NCBI RefSeq assembly: GCF_001557215.1
Contig: NZ_LSJM01000286.1
Location: 1-47,884 of the forward strand
Reading direction: 5' to 3'
Source: Sphingomonas sp. CCH9-E2
GTDB taxonomy: Bacteria; Pseudomonadota; Alphaproteobacteria; Sphingomonadales; Sphingomonadaceae
DNA length: 47,884 nucleotides
Below are positions 41,581-47,884 of this stretch, piece by piece (the stretch's first letter is position 1; each line of letters starts with the position of its first letter). The translations under genes and the position numbers were made by a program. A model generated the notes under the pieces. It ran no database searches and was not told where the DNA came from. It saw only the letters and a list, made by a program, of their open reading frames with translations.

Positions 41581-41610
41581 GCTGAACAAGGCTGTTATCT
41601 GAGGTTCAGC
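41581..41610. repeat. Inverted repeat element, copy 2
   Basis: GCTGAAC and GTTCAGC are separated by 16 bases centred on GGCTGTTATCTG; 22 of the 27 central positions match copy 1. The outermost base pair is C-G in copy 1 and G-C here, a compensatory change that keeps the symmetry. It ends 38 bases before the start of the gene at 41648. Confidence 0.6.
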
Positions 41611-41647
41611 TTTGCGGCGCGATTGCGGCCGCTATGAAGGGCGCGCG

Positions 41648-42622
41648 ATGCGCATCCTTCTGTCGATCCTGCTGATCCTGGTGTTCGTCCCCGACTGGTC
41701 GGGCGAGGCGCGGCTGCCGCTGTTGCCGCGCGATCCATCGATTCGGGCGACGCAGGTAACGCTGCGGGTAGGGGACACCAAGCAAACCCGACTGGGCGGA
41801 CTGACCTTCCTCGGCGGGGTTGCACTGGACGGTCCGGGTCACGCGTTCGGCGGCTTTTCGGCAATGGCGGTGGACGGCGACCGGTTCATGCTGTTGAGCG
41901 ACGGCGGCAACATCGTCTCGTTCACCATGGGCGCGGACTGGACCGCGCGCGCAGTTCGCTTCGCCGAACTTCCGGCCGGTCCCGGCAAAGGATGGCGCAA
42001 GCAAGATCGCGACAGCGAGTCGCTGACCACCGATCCTGCCACCGGCCAGATCTGGGTCGGGTTCGAGCGGGCGAATGCGATCTGGCGGTATGAGCGTGGC
42101 TTTGCGCGTGCGCAGGGGCACGCAACGCCGCCCGCTTTGTCAAACTGGTCGAGCAATGGCGGCGCGGAGGCGATGGTGCGCCTGCGCGATGGGCGCTTCA
42201 TCGTCCTGGCGGAGGATCGCAAGGGCGACGCTGCGGGGACCGTGCGGGGCATCATGTTCAGCAGCGATCCAGTCGCGGCGCCGCGTCGCGGCTTCGCTTT
42301 CAGCTATCGCCCGCCGCGCGGCTTCAAGCCGACCGACATGGCGGAGTTGCCGGACGGGCGGATCGCGGTCCTCAACCGGCGATTTGCCTTGCCGCTGTCA
42401 TTTACCGCGACGCTGACGCTGATCCCGCGCCGGGCGATTCGGCGCGGGGCGATCGTGACAGGCCGGGAAGTTGCGCGGTTCGAAGGGCCGGTGCTGCACG
42501 ACAATTTCGAGGCGCTGGCGGTCGTGCGCGAGGGTCGGGACACGATCCTGTGGATTGCGTCGGACGATAACCAGCTGTTTCTGCAGCGGTCGCTGCTGCT
42601 CAAATTCCGGCTGAACCGATAG
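41648..42622 (+). CDS. Exported esterase-like / phytase-like beta-propeller protein
   Basis: The 324-residue protein begins with a signal peptide (MRILLSILLILVFVPDWSGEA). It has the features of the esterase-like activity of phytase family: GGLTFLGGVALDGPGHAFGGFSAMAV, FMLLSDGGNIVSF, DSESLTTDPATGQIWVGFERANAIWRYERG, GGAEAMVRLRDGRFIVLAE, and DNFEALAVVREGRDTILWIASDDNQ. These repeats fold as a beta propeller; the enzymatic activity of this branch is poorly known. The ATG at 41648 starts a clean signal peptide; an earlier in-frame start at 41612 would lie in a repeat element. Confidence 0.85.
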   Translation: MRILLSILLILVFVPDWSGEARLPLLPRDPSIRATQVTLRVGDTKQTRLGGLTFLGGVALDGPGHAFGGFSAMAVDGDRFMLLSDGGNIVSFTMGADWTARAVRFAELPAGPGKGWRKQDRDSESLTTDPATGQIWVGFERANAIWRYERGFARAQGHATPPALSNWSSNGGAEAMVRLRDGRFIVLAEDRKGDAAGTVRGIMFSSDPVAAPRRGFAFSYRPPRGFKPTDMAELPDGRIAVLNRRFALPLSFTATLTLIPRRAIRRGAIVTGREVARFEGPVLHDNFEALAVVREGRDTILWIASDDNQLFLQRSLLLKFRLNR

Positions 42623-42663
42623 CGCGCGTCGGCGGCGAATCGGCTCGGGACACAAACGCCGAA

Positions 42664-42693
42664 CGGCCCGCGTCCCGAAATGGGAGCGGGCCG
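42664..42693. terminator. Bidirectional terminator between the esterase-like gene and rpmB
   Basis: CGGCCCGC/GCGGGCCG, with an inner TCCC/GGGA pair, forms a long stem with an AAT-type loop. On the minus strand it is followed by TTCGGCGTTTG. It lies 27 bases beyond the rpmB stop. Confidence 0.65.
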
Positions 42694-42719
42694 ATCAGAA
42701 ACCCGGTCGCCGAAGCGAA

Positions 42720-43010
42720 TCAGGCGGCGGCAGTCGCCTTCTTGACGATCTCGCGCTTCAGGCGGCGGGCACGCAGCGACAGCTTGTCGTCGCCGGTCTT
42801 CAGCAGCCAGTTGTCGAGGCCGCCATTATGCTCGACCGAGCGCAGGCCGTGCGTCGACACGCGCAGGCGAATCGAGCGCTCGAGCGCTTCCGACATCAGC
42901 GTCACATTCTGCAGGTTGGGCAGAAAGGTCCGCTTGGTCTTGTTATTGGCGTGGGAAACATTGTGACCCACCTGCCGGCCCTTGCCGGTCAGCTCGCAAA
43001 TGCGCGACAT
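42720..43010 (-). CDS. rpmB: 50S ribosomal protein L28
   Basis: The 96-residue protein begins [29 protein letters not shown] and contains [22 protein letters not shown], the conserved L28 pattern. It has the long alphaproteobacterial C-terminal tail. Monocistronic, with GGAAC-containing Shine-Dalgarno AGGAACG upstream of ATG 43010. Confidence 0.97.
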   Translation of the reverse strand: MSRICELTGKGRQVGHNVSHANNKTKRTFLPNLQNVTLMSEALERSIRLRVSTHGLRSVEHNGGLDNWLLKTGDDKLSLRARRLKREIVKKATAAA

Positions 43011-43181
43011 CGAATCGTTCCTAGGTTTCAGCCTGTCCAGCGGCGCTGGGAAAGAGCGGCCCGATAACGGGACAGCGCGATTTCGTCAACCGTGCATCGC
43101 CCTGTTTCGCACCGTGCGTGCAACCCCTATGGTCAATGATGCGTTATTTCGCAAACGATTCGAACAGGGAGATCGGACTCG

Positions 43182-43457
43182 ATGCGTGGACTTCTGGCAA
43201 TTCTCGGCCTCGCGGCCGTCGTCATCGTGGTGCTGATGTCGCTCGGCATGCTGAGCATCGACATGAAGCCGGGCGCGCTCCCGACCGTGAAGTTCGAGGG
43301 CGGCAAGGCCCCGACCGTCGCTGCGGACGTTGGCGATGTCGGCATGGGCACGACCAACACGACCATCCAGGTGCCGACCATCACCATGGAAAACAAGACC
43401 ATTCAGGTCCCGACGGTCGAGGTCGAGAAGGCGCAGCCGACTCCGGCTGCCAAGTAA
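43182..43457 (+). CDS. Small membrane-anchored hypothetical protein
   Basis: The 91-residue product has one N-terminal hydrophobic helix (LLAILGLAAVVIVVLMSLGML), then an exposed part with an internal repeat: TTIQVPTITMENKTIQVPTVEVEK, where IQVPT occurs twice at an 11-residue interval. It ends in a Pro/Ala stretch. No known family; probably anchored in the inner membrane with the tail in the periplasm. ATG 43182 has GGGAGA upstream. Confidence 0.65.
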   Translation: MRGLLAILGLAAVVIVVLMSLGMLSIDMKPGALPTVKFEGGKAPTVAADVGDVGMGTTNTTIQVPTITMENKTIQVPTVEVEKAQPTPAAK

Positions 43458-43522
43458 TTGCATGATCAGGCGGCGCGTCGGCATCTATGGCCGATCGCCG
43501 CCACTTGCGGCATAGCGGCGGC

Positions 43523-43972
43523 ATGTTCCCGCTGCCCGAACCGATGCGCGCCGCACTCGACGCCGCGCGTGCTGCCGCCGAGACGAGCGAAGTTCCGGTC
43601 GGTGCGGTGGTGATGCAGGGCGAGCGCGTGGTCGCCGTTGCAGCCAATGCGCCACGTACCTTGCACGACCCCACCGCGCATGCCGAGATTCTGGCGATCC
43701 GCGCGGCTGCCCAGACGCTGGGCCGCGACCGGCTGGAAGATTGCGACCTGTGGGTCACGCTCGAGCCGTGTGCGATGTGCGCGGGCGCGATCGCCCATGC
43801 CCGCATCGCGCGCGTTTATTATGGCGCCAGTGATCCCAAGGGCGGCGCAATCGAGCATGGTCCGCGTTTCTTCACCCAGCCGACCTGCCATCACCGTCCT
43901 GAGGTCTATCCAGGGATCGGTGAGGGCGAGGCCGCTGCGCTACTGCGCGATTTTTTCGCCGCGCGGCGGTGA
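43523..43972 (+). CDS. tadA: tRNA-specific adenosine deaminase / nucleoside deaminase
   Basis: The 149-residue protein has the cytidine-deaminase fold: zinc motif HAE at about residues 53-55 (TAHAEILAIR) and PCAMCAGA (about 79-86), as in TadA, which makes inosine at the wobble position of tRNA-Arg. Following IARVYYGASDPKGGAIEHG is also TadA-like. Free nucleobase deaminases share this fold, so the tRNA substrate is the most likely but not the only one. The start at 43523 (MFPLPEPM) is chosen over an upstream frame extension without ribosome binding site. Confidence 0.87.
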   Translation: MFPLPEPMRAALDAARAAAETSEVPVGAVVMQGERVVAVAANAPRTLHDPTAHAEILAIRAAAQTLGRDRLEDCDLWVTLEPCAMCAGAIAHARIARVYYGASDPKGGAIEHGPRFFTQPTCHHRPEVYPGIGEGEAAALLRDFFAARR

Positions 43973-43975
43973 TCC

Positions 43976-44001
43976 CCCTCTCCCCGCGAGCGGAGAGAGG
44001 G
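43976..44001. terminator. Bidirectional hairpin between tadA and the OmpA-like gene
   Basis: CCCTCTC-C-CCGC pairs with GCGG-A-GAGAGGG around a GA loop. It fills the 35-base gap between the stops of two convergent genes. A U-tract is not seen, so termination efficiency is uncertain. Confidence 0.55.
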
Positions 44002-44007
44002 ATGCAT

Positions 44008-44688
44008 TCAGCGCCGCATATCGCTTTCGCGAATTGGCACGATCTTGATCTCGACGCGGCGATTCTGCGCGCGCCCCTCGATCGTGTCGTTCGACGCGAT
44101 CGGCTGGGTCTCGCCATAGCCGAGCGTTTCGAGGCGGGCGGCCTCGACGCCGCGTGAGACGAGATAATCGGCGACGGCCACGGCGCGGCGCTCCGACAGC
44201 GTCTGGTTATAGGCGTCCGATCCGGTCGAATCGGTATGGCCGTACACGTCCACATAGGTCTGGTTGTAACGGTCGAGCACGTCGGCGACCTTGTCGAGCG
44301 TCGGCCGGAACTGCGCCTGCACCGTCGAACTGTCGGTCGCGAAGGTGATGCCCGACGGCATCGACAGGATCAGATCGTCGCCGCGGCGGATCACTTCGAC
44401 ATCGGTGCCGGCGGTGCGTTCGCGGATCTCGCGCTCTTGCCGGTCCATATAATTGCCGATCGCCGCGCCCGCGACCGCGCCGATGCCCGCGCCGACGATC
44501 TTTTCGGTGCGATCGCGGCGCCCGCCGACGATATCGCCGAGCAGATAGCCGCCCAGTGCGCCGCCGATCGCGCCGATGCCGGCCTTTGAGATACGCTGCT
44601 CGCCGGTCACCGGGTCGGTGACGCAGGCGCCGGTCAGCGCGAGCGCCGCGATGGCGGGGATGAGAGGCCAATTGGCGGGAATACGCAT
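44008..44688 (-). CDS. OmpA-family lipoprotein with glycine zipper
   Basis: The 226-residue protein has a lipoprotein-like signal (MRIPANWPLIPAIAALALTGAC), a glycine-zipper segment (GIGAIGGALGGYLLGDIVGG, GAGIGAVAGAAIGNYMD) and a C-terminal OmpA domain (VDVYGHTDSTGSDAYNQTLSERRAVAVADYL, TLGYGETQPIASNDTIEGRAQNRRVEI) that binds peptidoglycan through the Asp/Arg pair. It is therefore likely an outer-membrane to cell-wall tether. The ATG at 44688 has AAGGAGGAAG upstream, and a perfect EcfG promoter lies about 30 bases before it, pointing to induction by general stress. Confidence 0.92.
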   Translation of the reverse strand: MRIPANWPLIPAIAALALTGACVTDPVTGEQRISKAGIGAIGGALGGYLLGDIVGGRRDRTEKIVGAGIGAVAGAAIGNYMDRQEREIRERTAGTDVEVIRRGDDLILSMPSGITFATDSSTVQAQFRPTLDKVADVLDRYNQTYVDVYGHTDSTGSDAYNQTLSERRAVAVADYLVSRGVEAARLETLGYGETQPIASNDTIEGRAQNRRVEIKIVPIRESDMRR

Positions 44689-44717
44689 TACTTCCTCCTT
44701 GAAACTTGCGCGCGACA

Positions 44718-44743
44718 AACGGCCCGGACCGCGCCCTTGTTCC
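44718..44743 (-). promoter_or_regulatory. EcfG-type general stress promoter
   Basis: On the minus strand GGAAC (44739-44743) is followed by exactly 17 bases and CGTT (44718-44721). This matches the alphaproteobacterial EcfG consensus GGAAC-N16/17-CGTT at every position. It directs the OmpA-like gene, whose ATG is 30 bases downstream. Confidence 0.75.
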
Positions 44744-44816
44744 GCCTGCGCACCGACAATGCATGAATCGGGCGTTGTGAAACGGGGATGAATGCGACTA
44801 TGGGAGGGACAGGCCA

Positions 44817-46124
44817 ATGGACCCGCTTCCCCCCATACCCTGGATCGACGTCGCGATCATTCTCGCACTGGTCGCGCTCAACGGCGTGTTCGCCATGTCG
44901 GAGCTTGCGATCGTGTCAGCGCGCAAGGCGCGGCTGGAGGGGATGGCGCGTTCCGGAAAACGGGGCGCGCAGACGGCGATCGATCTGGCCGCCGATCCCG
45001 GCAAGTTCCTGTCGACCGTCCAGATCGGGATCACGCTGATCGGCATCATCAACGGTGCCTATTCGGGCGCGAGCCTCGGCACGCCGACCGGCGCGCGGAT
45101 CGCTGCGCTGGGCGTCGAGCCGGAGCTGGCGCAGACGATCGGCTTCGCCATCGTCATCGCCTTCACCACCTATGTCTCGCTGATCTTCGGTGAGCTGGTA
45201 CCCAAGCAGTTTGCGCTGCGCTCGCCCGAGCCGTTCGCGGTGGTGATCGCGCCGATGATGAAGCTGCTCGCGCGCATCACCGCGCCGATCGTGTGGGTGC
45301 TCGACCAGAGCAGTGCGCTGGTCTTCCGCCTGCTCGGGCTCAATCGCGAGTCCGAAAATCGCGTGACGGCCGAAGAGCTGCACATGATCGTCGCCGAGGC
45401 GACCCATTCGGGGGTGATCGAGGAGCATGAACGCTCGATCATCTCGGGCGTGGTGCGCCTGGCCGACCGACCGGTGCGCGAGGTGATGACGCCGCGCACC
45501 GATGTCGACTGGATCGACGTCAACCTCGATGAGGCCGCGATCCGTGCTGCGCTGTCCGCCACGCCGCACACCCGCCTTCCGGTCGCCGACGGGTCGGTCG
45601 ATGCGGTGATCGGCGTGGTGCAGGCGCGCGACGTGGTGACGGCGCTGATCGAAGGGCGCCCGCTCGACCTGCGCGCGCTGGCGCAGACCGCGCCGGTGCT
45701 GCCCGATCAGGTCGATGCGATGGACGCGCTCGGTGCGCTGCGCCGTGCGGCGGTCCCGATGGGCTTCGTCCATGACGAATATGGGCATTTCGAGGGGATC
45801 GTCACGCCCGCCAATCTGCTTGCGGCGATTGCGGGGGAGTTCGCGTCGGATGCCGATGCGGGCGACAATCCTGCGATCACCGTGCGCGACGACGGGTCGC
45901 TGCTCGTTTCGGGGCAACTGGCGGCCGATGCGCTCGCCGACCGGATCAAGATCGAGCTGCCCGAGGATCGCGATTATGCGACCGTCGCCGGCCTCGCGCT
46001 CGCAGTGCTCAAGCGGTTGCCGAATGAGGGCGAGAGCTTCGTCGAGCAGGGCTGGCGCTTCGAAATCGTCGATATGGACGGCCACAAGATCGACAAGCTG
46101 CTGCTGAGCGAGATCGCGGACTAG
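44817..46124 (+). CDS. CNNM/HlyC-CorC family membrane protein
   Basis: The 435-residue protein has an N-terminal DUF21 membrane domain with four hydrophobic helices (IDVAIILALVALNGVFAMSELAIVSARKARLEG; VQIGITLIGIINGAYSGASLG), a pair of CBS domains (from VREVMTPRTDVDWIDVNLDE) and a C-terminal CorC_HlyC domain (ISGQLAADALADRIKIELPEDRDYATVAG-type). Such proteins handle Mg2+/Co2+ efflux or related divalent ions; the old name hemolysin is misleading. The ATG at 44817 has GGGAGGG upstream. Its stop overlaps the small convergent gene by CTAG. Confidence 0.92.
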   Translation: MDPLPPIPWIDVAIILALVALNGVFAMSELAIVSARKARLEGMARSGKRGAQTAIDLAADPGKFLSTVQIGITLIGIINGAYSGASLGTPTGARIAALGVEPELAQTIGFAIVIAFTTYVSLIFGELVPKQFALRSPEPFAVVIAPMMKLLARITAPIVWVLDQSSALVFRLLGLNRESENRVTAEELHMIVAEATHSGVIEEHERSIISGVVRLADRPVREVMTPRTDVDWIDVNLDEAAIRAALSATPHTRLPVADGSVDAVIGVVQARDVVTALIEGRPLDLRALAQTAPVLPDQVDAMDALGALRRAAVPMGFVHDEYGHFEGIVTPANLLAAIAGEFASDADAGDNPAITVRDDGSLLVSGQLAADALADRIKIELPEDRDYATVAGLALAVLKRLPNEGESFVEQGWRFEIVDMDGHKIDKLLLSEIAD

Positions 46125-46321
46125 CTGTCAGCGTCGCGCTCCTGCGCTGCCCGTGCGGCTTCTTCACGCGCCTCTTTCCAGCGTCGGTGCAGGTGCCGAC
46201 CCCACCAGATGATCGCGATTGCCCCCGCCGCGAGCAGCGCGATCACCAGGAAGTGGGTGACCGTCGCCCATTCGAATGCTTCGGCCATTCCTGCCGGGGG
46301 CACATAGGGTTTCTCGTTCAT
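46121..46321 (-). CDS. Small single-span membrane protein
   Basis: The 66-residue product has one transmembrane helix (THFLVIALLAAGAIAIIWWG) between a short N-terminus and a charged helical tail rich in Arg, Glu and Ala. No family recognised. It ends on the CTAG shared with the convergent CNNM-type gene. Confidence 0.6.
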   Translation of the reverse strand: MNEKPYVPPAGMAEAFEWATVTHFLVIALLAAGAIAIIWWGRHLHRRWKEAREEAARAAQERDADS

Positions 46322-46380
46322 TCCGCCGTCTCCCCGCGCACGTCCTCAGGGACAATGCGCGAGGAGGGCGATCGGGTGCA

Positions 46381-47883
46381 TCAGTCCTTCGCTGCGCTGC
46401 GCACTTCCTGCACCGCCGCGAGCTGGGCGAGCTTGAGGAATTCGTTGCGCCAATAGCCCTGCGGGTTGCCGGCCAGCCCGCGGATCGCGGCATAGCTGTA
46501 GCCGCCGAGATATTTGTCACCGCGCAGCTTCTGTCCGAATGCCGCGACCGCGGTGGCAAAGGCCATGTCGCCGCTCGGCGTGGAGGCTGTACGCAGCAGC
46601 GATGCCGGTACCGGCTTTTCGATCAGCCGCGACGCGTCCTCGCCCGGCAGCTTGTAGCGCAGCTTGACGAAGGCGAGTTCGCGCCCCGACGCGCTCGGCG
46701 CAGGCGGGCGGTTGCCGTCGTAGCGGCGATCGGGCAGCCAGCCCTTCGCCCCGGTCGGCACCACTTCGTACAGCGCGGTCACCTGATGCCCCGCGCCGAT
46801 ATCGCCGGCATCGACCGCGTCATTGTCGAAATCCTCCTCGGCCAGCGCGCGATTCTCATATCCGATCAGGCGATACTGGCTGACCTGCGCCGGGTTGAAC
46901 TCGACCTGGACCTTCACATCCTTGGCAATGGTGAAGAGCGAGGCGCTGAGCTCGTCGTCGAGCACCTTCTGCGCCTCCATCGCGCTGTCGATATAGGCGT
47001 AGTTGCCGTTGCCGAGATCGGCGATGCGCTCCATCAGCGCCTCGTTGTAATTGCCCTCGCCAAAGCCGAGCGTGGTGAGGGTGACGCCGCTGTCGCGATA
47101 TTTTTTCACCATCGCCTCCAGCGCCTTGTTGTCGCTGACCCCGACGTTGAAATCGCCGTCGGTGGCGATGAAGATGCGGTTGATCCCGCCCTTGATGAAG
47201 TTCGCGCTGGCGATGTCATAGGCGAGCTGGATGCCCGCTGCGCCGGCGGTCGACCCGCCCGCTTCGAGGCAGTCGAGCGCGGCGCGGATATGTTTGGGAT
47301 TTGCAGTGGGATCGAGCACGACGCCCGCCGCCCCGGCATAGACGACGATCGAGACGCGGTCCTTCGCTGTCAGCTTGTCGGCCAGCATCGTCAGCGCGCG
47401 CTTGACCAGCGGCAGCTTGTCGTCGCTGCTCATCGATCCCGACACATCGACGAGGAAGACGAGGTTGGCGGCGGGTCGCCCCTGCGCCGTCACGTCATAG
47501 CCGCGCAGGCCGATGCGGACGAGGCGGGTGTCAGGGTTCCAGGGCGTCTGCGCGACATCGGTGGTCACGCTGAACGGTGCCTGTCGCGACGCGGGCAGGG
47601 GATAGTCGTAGCGGAAATAGTTGATCATCTCCTCGGTCCGCACGGCTTCGGCGGGGGGCGTCTGCCCCTTTTGCAGGAAGCGGCGGACATTGGAGTAGGC
47701 GCCGGTGTCGACATCGACCGAGAAGGTGGAGACCGGCGCGGCCGCGACCGACTGGACCGCGGCGACCTCTTTGCCCGCATAGCGTTCGCGATTGTCGGCC
47801 GAGCCATAGGGCGCGGCGGCGGCTTGGCCGGGCGCGACCCGTTTTGCGGCATATTCGGCGGCAGAGCCCGGCGCGATGGCGCG
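46381..47883 (-). CDS. VWA-domain protein with C-terminal DUF3520 (5' end outside window)
   Basis: The frame stays open to the window edge, giving 500 residues without a start. Order: a von Willebrand-type N-terminal region (STFSVDVDTGAYSNVRRFL, AVRTEEMINYFRYDYP), the VWA domain with the metal site DVSGSMSSDDKL (D-x-S-x-S) and ATDGDFNVGVSDN, and a C-terminal DUF3520-type domain ending KLAQLAAVQEVRSAAKD. Related proteins (YfbK-type) are exported; the signal peptide would be outside the window. Function unknown; protein assembly or ion-dependent binding is suggested by the MIDAS motif. An internal GTG at 47643 is not the real start. Confidence 0.9.
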   Translation of the reverse strand, partial: RAIAPGSAAEYAAKRVAPGQAAAAPYGSADNRERYAGKEVAAVQSVAAAPVSTFSVDVDTGAYSNVRRFLQKGQTPPAEAVRTEEMINYFRYDYPLPASRQAPFSVTTDVAQTPWNPDTRLVRIGLRGYDVTAQGRPAANLVFLVDVSGSMSSDDKLPLVKRALTMLADKLTAKDRVSIVVYAGAAGVVLDPTANPKHIRAALDCLEAGGSTAGAAGIQLAYDIASANFIKGGINRIFIATDGDFNVGVSDNKALEAMVKKYRDSGVTLTTLGFGEGNYNEALMERIADLGNGNYAYIDSAMEAQKVLDDELSASLFTIAKDVKVQVEFNPAQVSQYRLIGYENRALAEEDFDNDAVDAGDIGAGHQVTALYEVVPTGAKGWLPDRRYDGNRPPAPSASGRELAFVKLRYKLPGEDASRLIEKPVPASLLRTASTPSGDMAFATAVAAFGQKLRGDKYLGGYSYAAIRGLAGNPQGYWRNEFLKLAQLAAVQEVRSAAKD

Positions 47884-47884
47884 G

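Larger units (their letters stand above)
41302..41647. promoter_or_regulatory. Divergent promoter region, 346 bases, no gene
   Basis: This stretch separates the glycine-zipper gene (minus) from the PhyA-esterase-like gene (plus). It contains the two matching inverted repeats at 41366-41395 and 41581-41610, and an extra CTGAAC half-site at 41561-41566. A third of the way in is a GC-poor patch near 41340. No open frame has a ribosome binding site, and no RNA gene was recognised. Confidence 0.5.

Noticed and set aside
47625..47852. A separate 75-codon gene upstream of the VWA gene
   Set aside because: The VWA frame remains open to the window edge with family-typical sequence, so this is another-frame shadow.

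Overview
The window is high-GC chromosomal DNA from an alphaproteobacterium, most likely a sphingomonad (Sphingomonas or a close relative). Evidence: a MipZ-type division ATPase, a 5-aminolevulinate synthase of the Shemin pathway, a PgmG-type phosphoglucomutase/phosphomannomutase, a GGAAC-N17-CGTT (EcfG, general stress sigma factor) promoter, and short GC-rich intergenic palindromes of the kind common in Sphingomonadales. No tRNA, rRNA, IS element, prophage or CRISPR array was seen.

Region 1 (1-3865) is the most remarkable part: an incomplete lasso-peptide biosynthesis cluster. A 49-codon precursor gene lies on the minus strand at 3555-3704. Its leader carries a W-x-x-P-x-(I/L) recognition motif and a Thr at position -2, and its core is GLPTAGFDGGPKSDCTKS (Gly1, Asp8, C-terminal Ser). 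Downstream of it come a hairpin that may act as an attenuator and an asparagine-synthetase-like macrolactam cyclase. Facing them on the plus strand are a PqqD-like (B1/RRE) protein, an HPr-kinase-like protein of the type that phosphorylates the C-terminal Ser of paeninodin-class lasso peptides, and the tail of another gene that enters from outside the window. The leader peptidase (B2) and any exporter are not in the window and are expected to its left.

Region 2 (3866-19224) is mostly housekeeping: hemA, murI, plsY, dprA, a hemerythrin-like protein, topA, a Sel1-repeat protein, panC, mipZ with a membrane J-domain protein, pgmG and a DnaQ-like exonuclease. A double inverted palindromic repeat (REPIN-like) separates the exonuclease from a TraB/GumN protein. 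Then come a membrane protein and an XRE regulator with a cluster of TGACA/TGTCA operator-like boxes, and a sodium:solute symporter.

Region 3 (19325-31379) holds a bacterial NHEJ locus (ku, an mgtC-like gene, ligD). The linker of LigD contains an in-frame palindromic element. It is followed by a fused ATP-grasp/alpha-E protein with its transglutaminase partner, a CbpA-like co-chaperone, a BrkB-type membrane protein, fabI, a GNAT acetyltransferase, aroC and a small exported protein.

Region 4 (31391-47883) contains purA, a soluble multi-PAS hybrid histidine kinase, a fumarylacetoacetate-hydrolase-family enzyme, an M3 peptidase and a two-gene YqcI/YcgG-DUF1989 unit possibly connected with guanidino-compound chemistry. 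Next are a glycine-zipper protein and a PhyA-esterase-like protein whose divergent promoters carry two copies of the same inverted repeat, then rpmB, a small membrane protein, tadA, an OmpA-type protein with a textbook EcfG promoter, a CNNM/CorC-type protein, a small membrane protein and a truncated VWA-domain protein. Many convergent gene pairs share bidirectional hairpins, and many co-directional pairs overlap by 1-14 bases, which suggests translational coupling.
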